Assembly: GCF_000346465.2 (NCBI RefSeq)
Contig: NC_034013.1
Location: 16,126,885-16,190,884 of the forward strand
Length of the DNA stretch: 64,000 nucleotides
Source of the DNA: Prunus persica
Taxonomy: Eukaryota > Streptophyta > Magnoliopsida > Rosales > Rosaceae
Direction of reading: 5' to 3'
Below, piece after piece: positions 1 to 12,075 of the stretch. A program made the translations under genes and the position numbers. The notes under the pieces are model-generated. The model ran no database searches, was not told the DNA's origin, and saw nothing but the letters and a program-made list of their open reading frames with translations. Within the stretch, counting starts at the first letter, position 1. Each line of letters begins with the position of its first letter.

Positions 1-1274
1 GTGTTGATCCCAAGTTGGTGAGCAGAATTTTGAATCCCGGTTACTTGGACCTTGCATCTGGAACATTCCATGATCTTGAGCAAACGGTGAAAAAGAACGG
101 CCCTTGGGCTTCTATATGGGTCGGAGAGTCTGGAGGGGCTTATAACAGTGGTGGTCGTAATGTGTCTGACACATTTGTGAACAGCTTTTGGTAATCTTGA
201 TTGTCACACTACTTGAAACATTATGTATTTTTCATTGCAAGCTTTTGATTATAGAAACAGAGAAATTTACCATTGTTCACTGTATTTTTGTGTAATCAAC
301 AAGCCAGAGTTACTATTTATATATGAATTTCAGGTACTTGGATCAGCTTGGAATGTCAGCCAAGTACAATACCAGAGTATATTGCAGGCAGTCTCTAGTT
401 GGTGGAAACTATGGTCTCCTCAACAGAACGTCATTTGTTCCGAACCCTGATTACTACAGGTAAAGCATGGGTGGGGTATAAGAAGGATTTTCTTTTACTT
501 GATATACTACTTATCAAAAACTGATTTTTGTTTTTGTTTTTTTATATTCTGAATAGTGCTCTTCTATGGCATCGACTTATGGGACAAGGTGTTCTTGCTG
601 TTAACAGCAATGCTTCAGCAGATTTACGCACTTACGCCCATTGTGCAAGAGGAAGAGTAAGTCTGCTTTGTAGGAAGATTTTGTGCCAAGCATATAAAAG
701 GAAATAAAATTGGTTCAAATTCATAGGAAACCAGGAATACTTTTCTAAGTCTAGCAACACTACTAAGCCTATATAAAACATGAAAATATTGTAGTGAACG
801 TCCCTTGTAACTGCCTGATAGCGCAATAACTTAACTGAATTCTAATTTTTACACTGATCTTACTCTTACTGTTCGCAGGCAGGTGTAACTGTAGTCCTTA
901 TCAATTTAAGCAATGACACCGATTTCATTGTCAATGTTGAAAATATTTTGGACTTCAATTTGGGTGCTCACGAGAGAAACATTAGCAAAGAAAGTTATTT
1001 CAAGCGCAGCCTTAAGAAAACGGTGTCATGGGTAGGACGCAAAGCATTAGACAAACCTGTTTACAGAGAAGAATACCATTTGACACCGAAAAACAGGAAC
1101 CTTAGAAGCAAAACCATGGTTCTCAATGGAGCTCCATTGGAGATTACTAAGGACGGAAACATCCCAGAATTGGAACCTGCTCGTGTCCTTGCAAATTCTC
1201 CGCTAACGATCAGCCCTTTGTCCATCAAGTTTGTAGTGTTGCCTTACTTTGATGCTCAATACGCTTGTGCATGA
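1..1274 (+). CDS. Heparanase-like (GH79) protein, 3' part of upstream tandem copy
   Basis: Last four exons of a plant heparanase-like / beta-glucuronidase-type GH79 gene; the 5' exons lie outside the window. Exons are 1-190, 334-459, 557-656 and 879-1274 (TGA), all with GT..AG borders. The first base of the window is the first base of an exon, judged by the complete copy at 8635-11674. The translated part includes WVGESGGAY, whose Glu matches the GH79 nucleophile, and runs to the C-terminal beta domain ending YFDAQYACA. Secreted plant members act on glucuronic-acid-bearing glycans such as arabinogalactan proteins in the wall. No frameshift or stop is seen. It differs from the downstream copy by only about a dozen bases in the coding part, and introns and the 3' flank to about 1568 are also shared. 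Whether the whole gene is intact cannot be judged here. Confidence 0.9.
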
Positions 1275-2625
1275 TTTCTCTGTACTTGACCCTTGGTCAA
1301 CTAGCATACACCTAAGTTGCAGAATTTGTGAGCCAATGGCAATTGTAAAATCTGTACAATAAACAAAAAATATTCTCAGCACATATTTCATGCGGAGAAT
1401 AAGCTGAAAGAAAAGGGAGAAGTTTATAATAACTTATGTTTCATATTGTCTTTAATCTTCTAATTTATCTGATGAACACCTCCAGAGAATTTGTAATAAG
1501 TTATTTATGTTTAAATTTAATAATAAATATTTCTTAAAAATTTTAAAAAGGAAAGAAAAAGGAAATTGTTTTTGTTTTCTTTTCATAAAACGACACATAA
1601 AAACTGTTTTACAAACCTACATTATAATGGGGTTTAAATGACAGTGGCATGTCCGTCAATAATTTGAGTTTTATAACTAGAAAGATCAGAGAACACAGTC
1701 TCCTAGATGTACTCAAATGACTGGAACATAAGGGCGCCACAAACCACCAGGCATTCTGATCAATTCAAGTCTCAGCTGATCCAGCAGGTCCCGTTTGACA
1801 AAAATGCCACCCCCAAAATTCAAGCAGATCTTCAACCCCCTCAATGACCTACAGAGGAAATAATGAATTTTCTTTTTACGTTCTCTCTGGAATAGCTCAT
1901 CATAGATCAAACCCCAATATAGCAAGAAGTAGCTCATTCCATAAACCATAGCCCATTCCCTATGAAACTTGGGTTCTTCGTTGTATCATTTGCAGGACTC
2001 CGATTTCTTGAACTTCCATTAATTCCAATTTGTACGACATTAACTGCCACCGCATGAAATAAAACAAAAACAAAAACAAAACAAAATTAACATGCATGTA
2101 AAGGGCATCTAGAAAATCACTTCAAGCTAAACTGGCCTAGGAAATAATATGAAGGATTTGATGCGTTCAGAAGGACTATCAGGAACAACCCTATACCAGT
2201 CCTAAAAGTTATTAGTGCAGGATAATACAAAAATAAAAATAAAAAATTTTAAATTATATATATTAAACCACAATTAACCATAGATATATAAGGGAGCACA
2301 AATCATCAAACAGATCAAACAAAATGTCAATGAAACTCGAATTTTTTCGGACAGGCTTAACCCTGTTTGGACTTAATGCAGATTGCACACTAGGGTTGGT
2401 TGGTTCTCACAAATGTCTACTGTGCTTGTTTCCCTATTTCTACAATTTTTTTCGTTTCCTACGTGTATAGAAGAAGAAAAAAAAAAACCCTATGCGACTA
2501 CAGATATGCTTGATGTCCTACACTGAGGGCAACAGAATCTGCATACTTTACCAACATTGGAAGCAAATATCCCCTCATGTTGAAACCTTTCCTTCCAATC
2601 CATACTCTGCATTACGAAAAATCAG
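1275..2625. other. Intergenic, 3' flank of heparanase-like copy 1
   Basis: The first 290 bases are the 3' UTR/flank, shared almost exactly with 11675-11968. After about 1568 the two copies diverge. The rest is AT-rich. A 78-codon minus-strand reading frame at 1713-1949 has no recognised domain and no splice partner, so I do not call a gene. Confidence 0.6.
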
Positions 2626-2627
2626 CC

Positions 2628-2925
2628 TAGGCGGCATGGGCGGGTCTGAGCGGCGCTAGGCGGGTCTGGGCGGCGCTAGGCGGTTCTGGGTGCCAGGGTG
2701 GGTCTGGTTTCTTTCATTGGTTCTTTAAGCCCACTGCCTAGCGATTTTTCAAACTTATGCACTGCAGGGCTGGTCTAGGCGGCGCTGGGAGGGTCTGGGC
2801 GGCGCTAGGCTGGTCTAGGCGGGTCTAGGCGGCAGTAGGCGGGTCTAGGCGGCCCTAGACGGCTCTAGGAGGGTCTAGGCGGCGCTAGGCGGATCTGGGT
2901 GCCAGGGTGGGTCTGGTTCTTTAGG
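2628..2925. repeat. GC-rich minisatellite, unit near GGCGGGTCTAGGCGGCGCTA
   Basis: An irregular tandem repeat of about 10-20 bp built from GGCGG, GCTAGGC and GGTCTAGGC or GGTCTGGGC blocks. It is interrupted by about 70 bp of non-repeat sequence near 2695-2765. It stands out sharply from AT-rich flanks and is full of CpG and CpNpG sites. No coding meaning is seen. Confidence 0.75.
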
Positions 2926-3392
2926 GTTTAGGGTCTGCGTTTCAGGGTGTGTCTGATTCATATGGGGAGATGATCCTGACCTGGAACTGACAGAACCTCC
3001 ACCTGATGTTGGTAATATCTTGGTTCTCTCGTATAGAGCAGCAACATGTACTATTTAGGGTTTGAGGGTGTATATATAAAGGAGGAGGGCTGGGGTTTTT
3101 TCAAGGGCGCAACATAGAGTGGAGGAGTGAGTGAGGTGGAGGCATAACGTGAGATGTAAGCAAGAAAAGCTGAGCTGAAGCTTCGAAAATGGAGAAAATC
3201 AGGAGAGAGAGGGCCTCACAGCTCACGTTTTGCTTCGCAGCACGTCATAACAGAACCATATATAGGTCGGAGGCTCAGGCGGGCCCCAGCTAGCTCCAAA
3301 TCAAAAACCCCCAAAACCCCAAGTTCTTTTATAAAAATCAAAAATTAAAAAAACGAAAGGTTGGGGTTTATGCTTGGGATTGGGATGGAACT

Positions 3393-3394
<2 letters not shown>
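2926..3394. other. Non-coding, no recognised feature
   Basis: Mixed sequence with a possible TATA-like string (tatatataaagg near 3069-3082) after the minisatellite. It could be promoter-derived sequence fused to the ADH-like fragment downstream, but no coding exon follows directly. Confidence 0.35.

Positions 3395-3475
<81 letters not shown>
3395..3475. repeat. (GA)n microsatellite
   Basis: About 40 GA dinucleotides with a single interruption (gg) near 3429. It lies about 180 bp upstream of the ADH-like pseudogene fragment. Likely length-polymorphic. Confidence 0.95.
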
Positions 3476-3477
<2 letters not shown>

Positions 3478-3653
3478 TTTTAAGGGTGTGCGCTTGTTCG
3501 TTCGTCTCCTTTTCTCATTTAGGTGGTGAGTAGATCATCATTGCAGAGATATAGTGAATCTTATAATGCAACAGTGATATGTGTAAGGAACCCTGATGAA
3601 TGAACTTGAAGTCATTTAGTTTGAAATTTACATATAAGCTAACTTTCCTTCAG

Positions 3654-4740
3654 GTTATTAAGAATCTGACAGGTGGAGGGGCTGATTACTCATTTGAATG
3701 TATAGGTGACACTGGAATGTATGGTAACTACTGCTTTGCAGGCATGTTGCGATGTAAATTTCTCATATCTCAGTGTTTTTCTTTTTCCCCTAAGCCTATC
3801 TCATATTTATTTTTGTGTATGTGATGAGTTCTTATTTATTGAACTTCACTCATTTGTATCTGGCGTTTCTTTGAAGGGATGGGGGTTGACAGTTACACTT
3901 GGTATGCCAAAAGTGAAGCCGGAGGGAACAGCTCATTATGGAATATTTCTCACTGGAAGAACATTGAAGGGATCTCTATTTGGAGGATGGAAACCTAAAT
4001 CTGATCTCCCTTCATTAGTAGATATGTACACAACAAAGGTAAAACTAACTAAAACTTCATTGAAGCTTCAGTAAGTCCAATCTCCCTTCTAATATTAAGT
4101 GTCCTTTTCCCTCCCATTGTTGTAAAATTTAATGTGTACCATGTAGCTGGAAAATCTGCTGACAATGTTTAGTCCTGGTTACAAGAATGCGATAGGGCAT
4201 GCCCAAACAATTTATCATGTCTTAGTTTGATAAATGTCTAATGTACGAACTTATCAAATCATCTTGTTTGAAGTAGTAGGGTTATAATCTGAATTTCGCT
4301 TAGTATCAAATTCTTAGGTTGAATTTATAAACCATCTACAACAAGTTTCTCACTGTTATTTCTTCTATGTTAAACTATTTCTTTCTTCAGCTTTAAAGGT
4401 GTGTATGCTAAGAAAGCATGCCAATTTGCAGCCAGTATGATGCTAAATTCTTTTGTTTTATTTCATGTTAACAGTTGATCTCTGTTTTAAACAGCTGACA
4501 TGTTCCCATTGACCGATCATGATTATTCTTCTAGTTTAAGAAAAAAAATATTTACTTGTTATATTTTTCAATCCCCAAAATAAAATGCACAGCCTGTTTG
4601 AATTCCAAAAAATCTACCTGCAGGAAATCCAAGTCGACGAGTACATAACACATAACCTGCCATTTGAAGATGTCAACAAAGCTTTCAATCTCATGAGAGA
4701 AGGGAAGTGTTTGCTTTGTGTTATCCACATGGCAAAGTAA
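3654..4740 (+). pseudogene. Alcohol-dehydrogenase-like 3' gene fragment, frameshifted
   Basis: C-terminal exons of a zinc-type medium-chain alcohol dehydrogenase-like protein. Exon 3654-3753 encodes VIKNLTGGGADYSFECIGDTG; exon 3877-4038 encodes a stretch with GWGLTVTLGMPKVKP and GSLFGGWKPKSDLPSL; the last exon 4624-4740 encodes EIQVDEYITHNLPFED and ends CVIHMAK plus TAA. All junctions keep GT..AG. The first exon carries a 4-bp tandem duplication (ATGT/TATG near 3717-3724), so it is 100 nt instead of 96 and its frame is broken after GDTGM. The upstream exons with the catalytic zinc ligands are absent: 3476-3653 shows no coding match. The cofactor-binding fold is therefore cut and the piece cannot make an active enzyme. 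Confidence 0.85.
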
Positions 4741-5100
4741 TTTCTCTTCTTCTGTCATATTGAAGTTGCCTTGCCTGGATACACGTGAGACAGTTAATTT
4801 TACAATATTGTTCTGATAAAATAAAGTAAGTTTCATATGAATTCTGAAAGTGGGTATTTATCTGTGGGCAATCTACTCGAATCTCAAGCCTATCGATCTC
4901 ACAAAACCCGCCGTATTACTTGTTTGTTACTATGTTAAAACTATTCTTAAAGTACTTATGGGCATGCACACTAGCATTCTATGGGATTTGAGAAGACAGT
5001 TTTAATTCAATCTTCTTGGTCCATACGTGCAGCGTTTTTGATGGGTGAACAAAACCCATATGGTTTGAAGTATCAAATTAACAAGAGAGAGAGATTCCTT
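4741..5100. other. Non-coding flank
   Basis: AT-rich sequence after the ADH-like stop codon. I see nothing beyond a possible 3' UTR remnant. Confidence 0.4.
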
Positions 5101-5104
5101 TCCC

Positions 5105-5280
5105 CCTTTTTTTTTTTTTTGTTTTTTTTTTTTGAGGTACAATCGATAGTCTAAATTAGAGGAGATGGAGATTTCTCACAGACACCCACACACAATGATG
5201 CCATGTGGATTCGAACCTGTGACCTATGATCTGCAAGTCAAGACCTTTTTCCATTGGGCTATACCTCATTGGTGTTTATG
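5105..5280 (-). mobile_element. tRNA-derived SINE with poly(A) tail
   Basis: Read on the minus strand, a tRNA-like head starts near 5280. It has an A box (TAGCCCAATGG) and a perfect B box (GGTTCGAATCC), then a non-tRNA body ending TTTAGACTATCGATTGTACC and an A-rich tail (T-run on the plus strand, 5108-5133). That order, A box, B box, body and poly(A), is diagnostic of a Pol III SINE. A related, more decayed copy with the same 3' body lies at about 34328-34430. I could not define target-site duplications with confidence. Confidence 0.8.
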
Positions 5281-7240
5281 GTGTAAAATGACTACCACAC
5301 CCATGGAAATGGTGACATGTGCCAAACACATGATTTCTTTTTATGGAAAAACTAACTAAGAGATGAAGGCAAATAACATTTTTTTTCTTCAAATGTTATG
5401 TTTTAATGTTTTTAAGTTAATTCAATTTTTTATTAATTTCAAAAAGGTTTATAGGTTTTTAAAGGACAAAAAAAAAAGGGTGTATAATGTTTATTTAATG
5501 GTAAACTTAACGGATTGGACCATATGGGCTCATAGTGCTAAACATCAGACTAAATTGGCTAAATTGAAAACACATGGACTAAATTGGCATACATGGTAAA
5601 ACATAAGGATCATTTTGATATTTAAGCCTTTTAATTAAATCCAAATTAAAGTTCAGAAGGTGAACGCTATTTCTTTTGAGAAAAAAAAATAAAATAAAAT
5701 AAAGACAAATGGGTTCAAATTCAATATCCCTCTTATTCAATTTTTAAGTGTTTGCTTTTGCTAGCTAACTATTGGAATTTCGCAGGAGCACGTTAAGTTG
5801 CAAGTGTCTCAAAACTAGGGCTTTTATAACAGACAAGGAAATGTGGTAGTTCAAGTATGTGTTTGAGGGTAAAAGCTTGTCTGAAATTCTCCCCATTTCA
5901 TATTAGGGCTCGCAATTCAACCACTAATCCCAATTTTTGAAGAACCCTAAACTCAAATGACCAATTTCAAGCCCCAATATGAAATTCAGGGAGTTTCAAA
6001 TGAGCTTTTATGCTCAAAGATTTTGGGTTGACGAAATTGCCCTTTGCACCGTCGAAGAAATTGACATGAGTACTAACTTGTCCTTGAATTGCTACAAATA
6101 CGAAACTATAGGGTCAAAATTGACAGAATTGAAACTATAAAGTCAAAAGTAGTTGAAGTGCCAAACTACAGGGACCAAAAGTGACTGAAGGGTATATTTC
6201 TTTTCCTTATCTATAAAAAGCTAAAACGGGCAGTTTCCTTGGATTTATATCTATTTACTCATTTGTGGTCATCTCATCAATGGCGATCCAGGCGTGCCAT
6301 GGTTGCAGATAAACATGGAGTCAACCCACATCGCCTCAAGTCATGTACAAGATAGAATCCTATGAAAATAGGAGATACGAGTGATCCAATAAGATTTAAT
6401 CGTAGAAAATGTATTATTTCAGTTTATCCTTAAAAAAATTATGGAAGTTGGAACCATAACTAGTAATTTTACGAACTTCTCAAATCCGACTAACGCAAAA
6501 GAGCAAAGTTGGTTTATCAATGGTATATCATCAATTTTTATGTTTTTAAGAAGGAAATTAATCATGAAATATTTGACCATTCGATACAAGAGTTTTAGGA
6601 CAAATCTTTGAAAGGAATTAAAACTATTTTCTAGAGAATAACCACGTTATATTTTCGGAGCTTCTCAAATTTAGTTTTTTCTTCAATACATATTTAACTT
6701 AGGAATATATATTTTACCATTTCCTACCTTTTACTTTATATATAAATTAAGAGCAACTTTTCGTCATGACAACAAACAAAGCAAGAATACAAAAGTAAGC
6801 TTTGAATTTGATTGCAAACCAGAGTCAAAAATTATAAAAATACTACAAACTTAAAGACATTCTCTAAAGCTAAAGCAAAAACCTGTCTTCTAGGAGAAGA
6901 ACATTTGGTGTTCGCATAACGTATGGGTAAAGACAAAGCTGTGAAAAAATAAAAAATAAAAAATAAAGCCACCTTCCAGATCCTATATTAGTATGTTAAA
7001 TTAAAGAATATGTGCTAACCAAAAGCTCTCACTTTTTACATTAAAATAACAATATCATACTCTCTCTGGAATCTACCTTTCCCCTCTCAAATTATACTTA
7101 ACCGTTTCTCACATGTAGCCTCTGTTTTTCTTTTGTCTTTTTTCCCAGAGTACACCGCAACAGTGTGCCATGGAACCATATGAACAGTTCGTATGCTTAA
7201 ATAAACTAAAACGCGAGCTCAGCGATCCTCAATTAGTCGC
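5281..7240. other. Intergenic, degenerate repeats only
   Basis: AT-rich. Stretches near 5500-5640 and 6040-6200 contain phrases such as 'aaactacagggaccaaaagtgac' and 'aaggatcattttgatattta'. These are of the kind seen in old plant LTR or MITE relics, but I cannot delimit an element. No gene is seen. Confidence 0.35.
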
Positions 7241-8634
7241 TAAATGAATGTCACTTTTCCAAGCTGGACCCATTTCCCATCACTGTTTCGTGTCTCCGAA
7301 AGGTCCAGCAATGCCAACAACTCCAATTGGGGGACAGAGAAAGCTCGCTTTTTAGCTGCGAAGCATCACATAATTGATGTGCTCTATCTGAAGGCGTTTG
7401 CTTTGAGTTTGTGCTTCCACAATGGCATTGTCAAAGGTAAATTTTTAGTTTTTGAGCTTAATTTTCATTTGGGTTAGCCTTATTTTGATCAGTAGGTGTC
7501 TGGGTTGCTTTGGTTTTAGTTCTTCAGATGCTGATTCTTGAAATCTAGATATATGTCTCTAAGGAAAAGCTTTTTTTCTTTTGGCTTTATTTGTGGTAAC
7601 TCTCAACTGGGTTGTCCATGTTTGTCTTGAATTTTGTTATTTTGGTGGGCAGCCATGGATAAACACCCACCGTCTTCATTTATGATAAGCTCTGGTAATC
7701 GGTGAAATACTCTTCTTCTCCTTCACATCTATATATAGTCTTTTGATGTTATATCTTGAATTTGTACTTTTGAATCGGATTCTCTTTATCTAATGCAACT
7801 GGTAAATGTTGGTGCGTTGCTTTTACCAACAATTAATGCGAATGAAGGTTCATTCATGGCATTGGCAATGCAATGCCATCATTCATATAGACATCCCCTA
7901 GTTCGAATTGGTTCAGTATTCATCCCTTGTCTTCCTTGGTAGTGTTTGTTATTCCAACTCACTTCGGATTTCCTTGGAATTTCCAGTGAGCTAACCATCA
8001 CTGGATCTTCCTCGGAATCCTAAATCTGGTTTTACGAGAAAATAGTAGCTTCTGGTACTAATTATCTTTACTTTTACGTCCCAAAGACAATGCATTTCTT
8101 TCTCTGTTGCAGTTTTTCAAATGTTACTTTTTGCTTACACTGATTTTCTATGCAAAATTTAGCTTTATGTATTTATAAGCTCTTTAGAAACTGAAAATAT
8201 GAAGAATAGTACATGTCTCTTGTCAGTCAAATGACCATTACAGATTCTTTGTTTTCTTTTCCATTTGCACTAATGAATCTCCTCCTCTCCATCCATTATT
8301 AGTGATAGCATTACCACCTCAGCTAGTAGATGTCGCCTCATCAGGTGCCATGTCAACAGCCAGAGAAGCGTCTGCAACTGAAGAATCTTCTAGAAGTCTT
8401 CCTAGTTAGTTACACAGTCAAAGTTGTTAAAATTTGTTGACAGCAGTCATAACTAATCATTAGGTAATTTGTTAAACTCATCATAGATTAGTTAAGCTCA
8501 TTAGGATAATTTGTTAGCCTTTACGTATAAATATAAATGTCCCTGATGTAATTGTGATTCAATGAGTTTATCTTTTCTTGCAGTTAATTTGGATTGGTTG
8601 AGGTGGTAGCGATACTGGCACAATTGAATTTCCT
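7241..8634 (+). promoter_or_regulatory. Upstream region of complete heparanase-like gene, possible 5' UTR exon
   Basis: A pyrimidine-rich block near 7070-7110 precedes a possible non-coding first exon ending at a donor (AAAG/gtaaat near 7437). A pyrimidine-rich acceptor (cttttcttgcag, ending about 8583) lies 52 bp before the ATG at 8635. This would make a 5' UTR intron of about 1.1 kb. Inside it, 8395-8583 resembles the end of a small LTR (TATAAATATAAATG, then TGTGATTCAATGAG). All of this is inference from motifs. Confidence 0.35.
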
Positions 8635-11600
8635 ATGGAATTCCGTCTCTCCTTGGTTCTCATTCTGGTTTCTCTCCCTGCAATTTTAGCTCAAGATGTT
8701 GGGAATACTAAAAAAGCTGGAAATGTTAAGGTTGTGGTTAATGGGATTTTAGCTATTGCACGAGTTGATAATAATTTCATCTGTGCCACTATTGATTGGT
8801 GGAATCATGAAAAGTGCGACTACAACCAGTGTCCATGGGGATCTGCATCTGCGTTAAATTTGGTAAGCACCCAGAGATACCTCTGTATGCATTTGCTTTT
8901 TTCTTTTTCTGTCAAATAGTAAGAAGGGGAGTATGAAGTTAAATTAATACTGTGGTTTTCTTTTCTCCAGAACTTGTCTCATCCTTTGCTTGCCAAGTCA
9001 ATCCAAGGTTTGTCTATCTGTGTTAATAAGTTCACATCTTTTGGACAATACTATTTATTTTTAAGTTAGAATCAAGTGTCAATTAGAACAGATGAATTAA
9101 AGTCTTCTGCTTATGTTTGTTTGAATAACTTTATCTACAAACTAAATTTACTCTTCAACATTGGTGGCTTGATAGCTTTCAATCAGTTAAGGATCAGAAT
9201 TGGAGGTTCCTTGGAAGACCAACTCTTGTACGATGTAGGAAATTTGAAATATCCTTGCCATCCATTCAGAAAGAAGAGTCATGGCTTGTTTGGATTTTCT
9301 AGAGGATGTTTACCTATGAGTAGATGGGATGAACTGAACCAATTTTTCAGTAAGACAAGGTAAGATTCGGGTTATCGACTTTCCTATCCCAACCAAATTT
9401 TATTTTACTTTTATAAAAAAGTTGGGTCTTCTCCATCTTCGTTCCTCAAAATTAGGTGGTTGATGCTTGATTTATCATTTATCTTAGATCGTGTGTCTGA
9501 GGAACATCTTTACTATGTTGTTGTCTATCCTAACAAATCTAAAATAAAAAAGTCTTCATTGTGTCAAATGCATATTGGGAGAATCTCTAATTGTTTAGAA
9601 GTGTAAAACTTTCTTCAGAGGTCCAACAACTTTCACTGGTTGTATTATTCAAAAATTCATGGCAGATAGCCTCTTTGTTTAAGAAAAGAGGAAAGATAAG
9701 GAGGGGTTGGTGTGTGTGCGTGGACGTAGAGTGGAGAGGGCTTGAATGCTTCCTTGTGCTGACCTATTATTTATGTCTTATGTTTTCAGGCCCATCGTCA
9801 CATTTAGCTTGAATGCACTGTCAGGGAGGCACCACAAAAGCGGGGGTGTTTGGGTTGGAGATTGGGACTCTAGCAACGCTTATGATTTTATTAATTATAC
9901 CGTTTCGAAGGGATACAAGATAGATTCATGGGAATTCGGTATGGAACAATAGACAAGTCTCCTTTTCTTCCCTCGTTCTACTTTGCCGTCACTTATGTTC
10001 ATGTTACTTTAGGTAATGAGCTCAGTGGTCGTGGTGTTGGAGCTAGTGTTGGAGCTGAACAATATGGAAAAGACTTGATCAAGCTTAAACATATTATCAA
10101 CCAGTTGTACAATAAGTCCCGCACTAAACCTGCACTTGTGGCACCTGGAGGATTCTATGACCAAGCATGGTTTGCCAAGCTTCTTCAGGCTTCTGGTTCA
10201 GGGATAGTCAATGTTATCACTCAGCATATGTACAATTTGGGTGCAGGTAAATTCTGTTAAGACTTTTAATAAATGCACAGTTTATATATGCTTAAATAGT
10301 ACTCTTTTGAGGTATAGTAAGTATTCACACACGGTAAGCCCCGTATGCATAAATTATTTTCCTATTTCCCCTCTGCTTTGACAATTTAGCTGTGATTGTC
10401 AGGTGTTGATCCCAAGTTGGTGAGCAGAATTTTGAATCCCGGTTACTTGGACCTTGCATCTGGAACATTCCATGATCTTGCGCAAACGGTGAAAAAGAAC
10501 GGCCCTTGGGCTTCTATATGGGTCGGAGAGTCTGGAGGGGCTTATAACAGTGGTGGTCGTAATGTGTCTGACACATTTGTGAACAGCTTTTGGTAATCTT
10601 GATTGTCACACTACTTGAAACATTATGTATTTTTCATTGCAAGCTTTTGATTGTAGAAACAGAGAAATTTACCATTGTTCACTGTATTGTTGTGTAATCA
10701 ACAAGCCAGAGTTACTATTTATATATGAATTTCAGGTACTTGGATCAGCTTGGAATGTCAGCCAAGTACAATACCAGAGTATATTGCAGGCAGTCACTAG
10801 TTGGTGGAAACTATGGTCTCCTCAACAGAACGTCATTTGTTCCGAACCCTGATTACTACAGGTAAAGCATGGGTGGGGTATAAGAAGGATTTTCTTTTAC
10901 TTGATATACTACTTATCAAAAACTGATTTTTGTTTTTGTTTTTTTATATTCTGAATAGTGCGCTTCTATGGCATCGACTTATGGGACAAGGTGTTCTTGC
11001 TGTTAACAGCAATGCTTCAGCAGATTTACGCATTTACGCCCATTGTGCAAGAGGAAGAGTAAGTCTGCTTTGTAGGAAGATTTTGTGCCAAGCATATAAA
11101 AGGAAATAAAATTGGTTCAAATTCATAGGAAACCAGGAATACTATTAAGTCTAGCAACACTACTAAGCCTATATAAAACATGAAAATATTGTAGTGAACG
11201 TCCCTTGTAACTGCCTGATAGCGCAATAACTTAACAGAATTCTAATTTTGACACTGATCTTACTCTTACTGTTTGCAGGCGGGTATAACTGTAGTCCTTA
11301 TCAACTTAAGCAATGACACCGATTTCATTGTCAATGTTGAAAATATTTTGGACTTCAATTTGGGTGCTCACGAGAGAAACATTAGCAAAGAAAGTTATTT
11401 CAAGCGCAGCCTTAAGAAAACGGTGTCATGGGTAGGACGCAAAGCATTAGACAAACCAGTTTATAGAGAAGAATACCATTTGACACCGAAAAACAGGAAC
11501 CTTAGAAGCAAAACCATGGTTCTCAATGGAGCTCCATTGGAGATTACTAAGGACGGAAACATCCCAGAATTGGAACCTGCTCGTGTCTTTGCAAATTCTC

Positions 11601-11674
11601 CGCTAACGATCAGCCCTTTGTCCATCAAGTTTGTAGTGTTGCCTTACTTTGATGCTCACTACGCTTGTGCATGA
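8635..11674 (+). CDS. Heparanase-like protein (GH79 beta-glucuronidase family), complete
   Basis: Nine exons: 8635-8862, 8971-9007, 9176-9359, 9790-9938, 10013-10246, 10403-10592, 10736-10861, 10959-11058 and 11279-11674. They join in frame to 547 residues, the usual length for plant GH79 proteins. Residues 1-19 form a hydrophobic signal peptide ending ILA/Q, so the product is secreted. Landmarks are CATIDWW near the N-terminus, RIRIGGSLEDQ, SWEFGNELSG (acid/base Glu after Asn) and ASIWVGESGGAY (nucleophile Glu). The C-terminal beta domain follows. Plant relatives remove glucuronic acid from arabinogalactan side chains in the apoplast. The protein looks closest to the GUS1/GUS2 (heparanase-like 1/2) type, which also fits the neighbouring genes. 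It is the downstream member of a tandem pair, and 10403-11968 is almost identical to 1-1568. No disabling change is seen. Confidence 0.93.
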
Positions 11675-12075
11675 TTTCTCTGTACTTGACCCTTGGTCAA
11701 CTAGCATACACCTAAGTTGCAGAATTTGTGAGCCAATGGCAATTGTAAAAGCTGTACAATAAACAAAAAATATTCTCAGCACACATTTCATGCGGAGAAT
11801 AAGCCGAAAGAAAAGGGAGAAGTTTATAATAACTTATGTTTCATATTGTCTTTAATCTTCTAATTTATCTAATGAACACCTCCACAGAATTTGTAACAAG
11901 TTATTTATGTTTAAATTTAATAATATATATTTCTTAAAAATTTTAAAAAGGAAAGAAAAAGGAAATTGTAATTGTAATTTTTTTTAAATTTATAAAACGA
12001 CATGTTGTTCGCTTGGGTAGAAAAAACTCCATCTAAACACGCATCTCTCTCGCCTTGATCGCTCTAGCTCTATCT
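11675..12075. other. 3' flank of heparanase-like gene and promoter of LYR gene
   Basis: The duplicated 3' flank ends near 11968. About 100 bp of unique sequence with pyrimidine-rich CTCTCTCG motifs then leads to the LYR start codon. Only about 400 bp separates the two genes. Confidence 0.5.

Noticed and set aside
5190..5270. tRNA gene suggested by A and B boxes on the minus strand
   Set aside because: No cloverleaf can be formed around the boxes and the sequence has a SINE body and A-tail.
7244..7477. 77-codon plus-strand frame upstream of the heparanase-like gene
   Set aside because: More likely leader or intron sequence; no domain and it runs through a good donor site.
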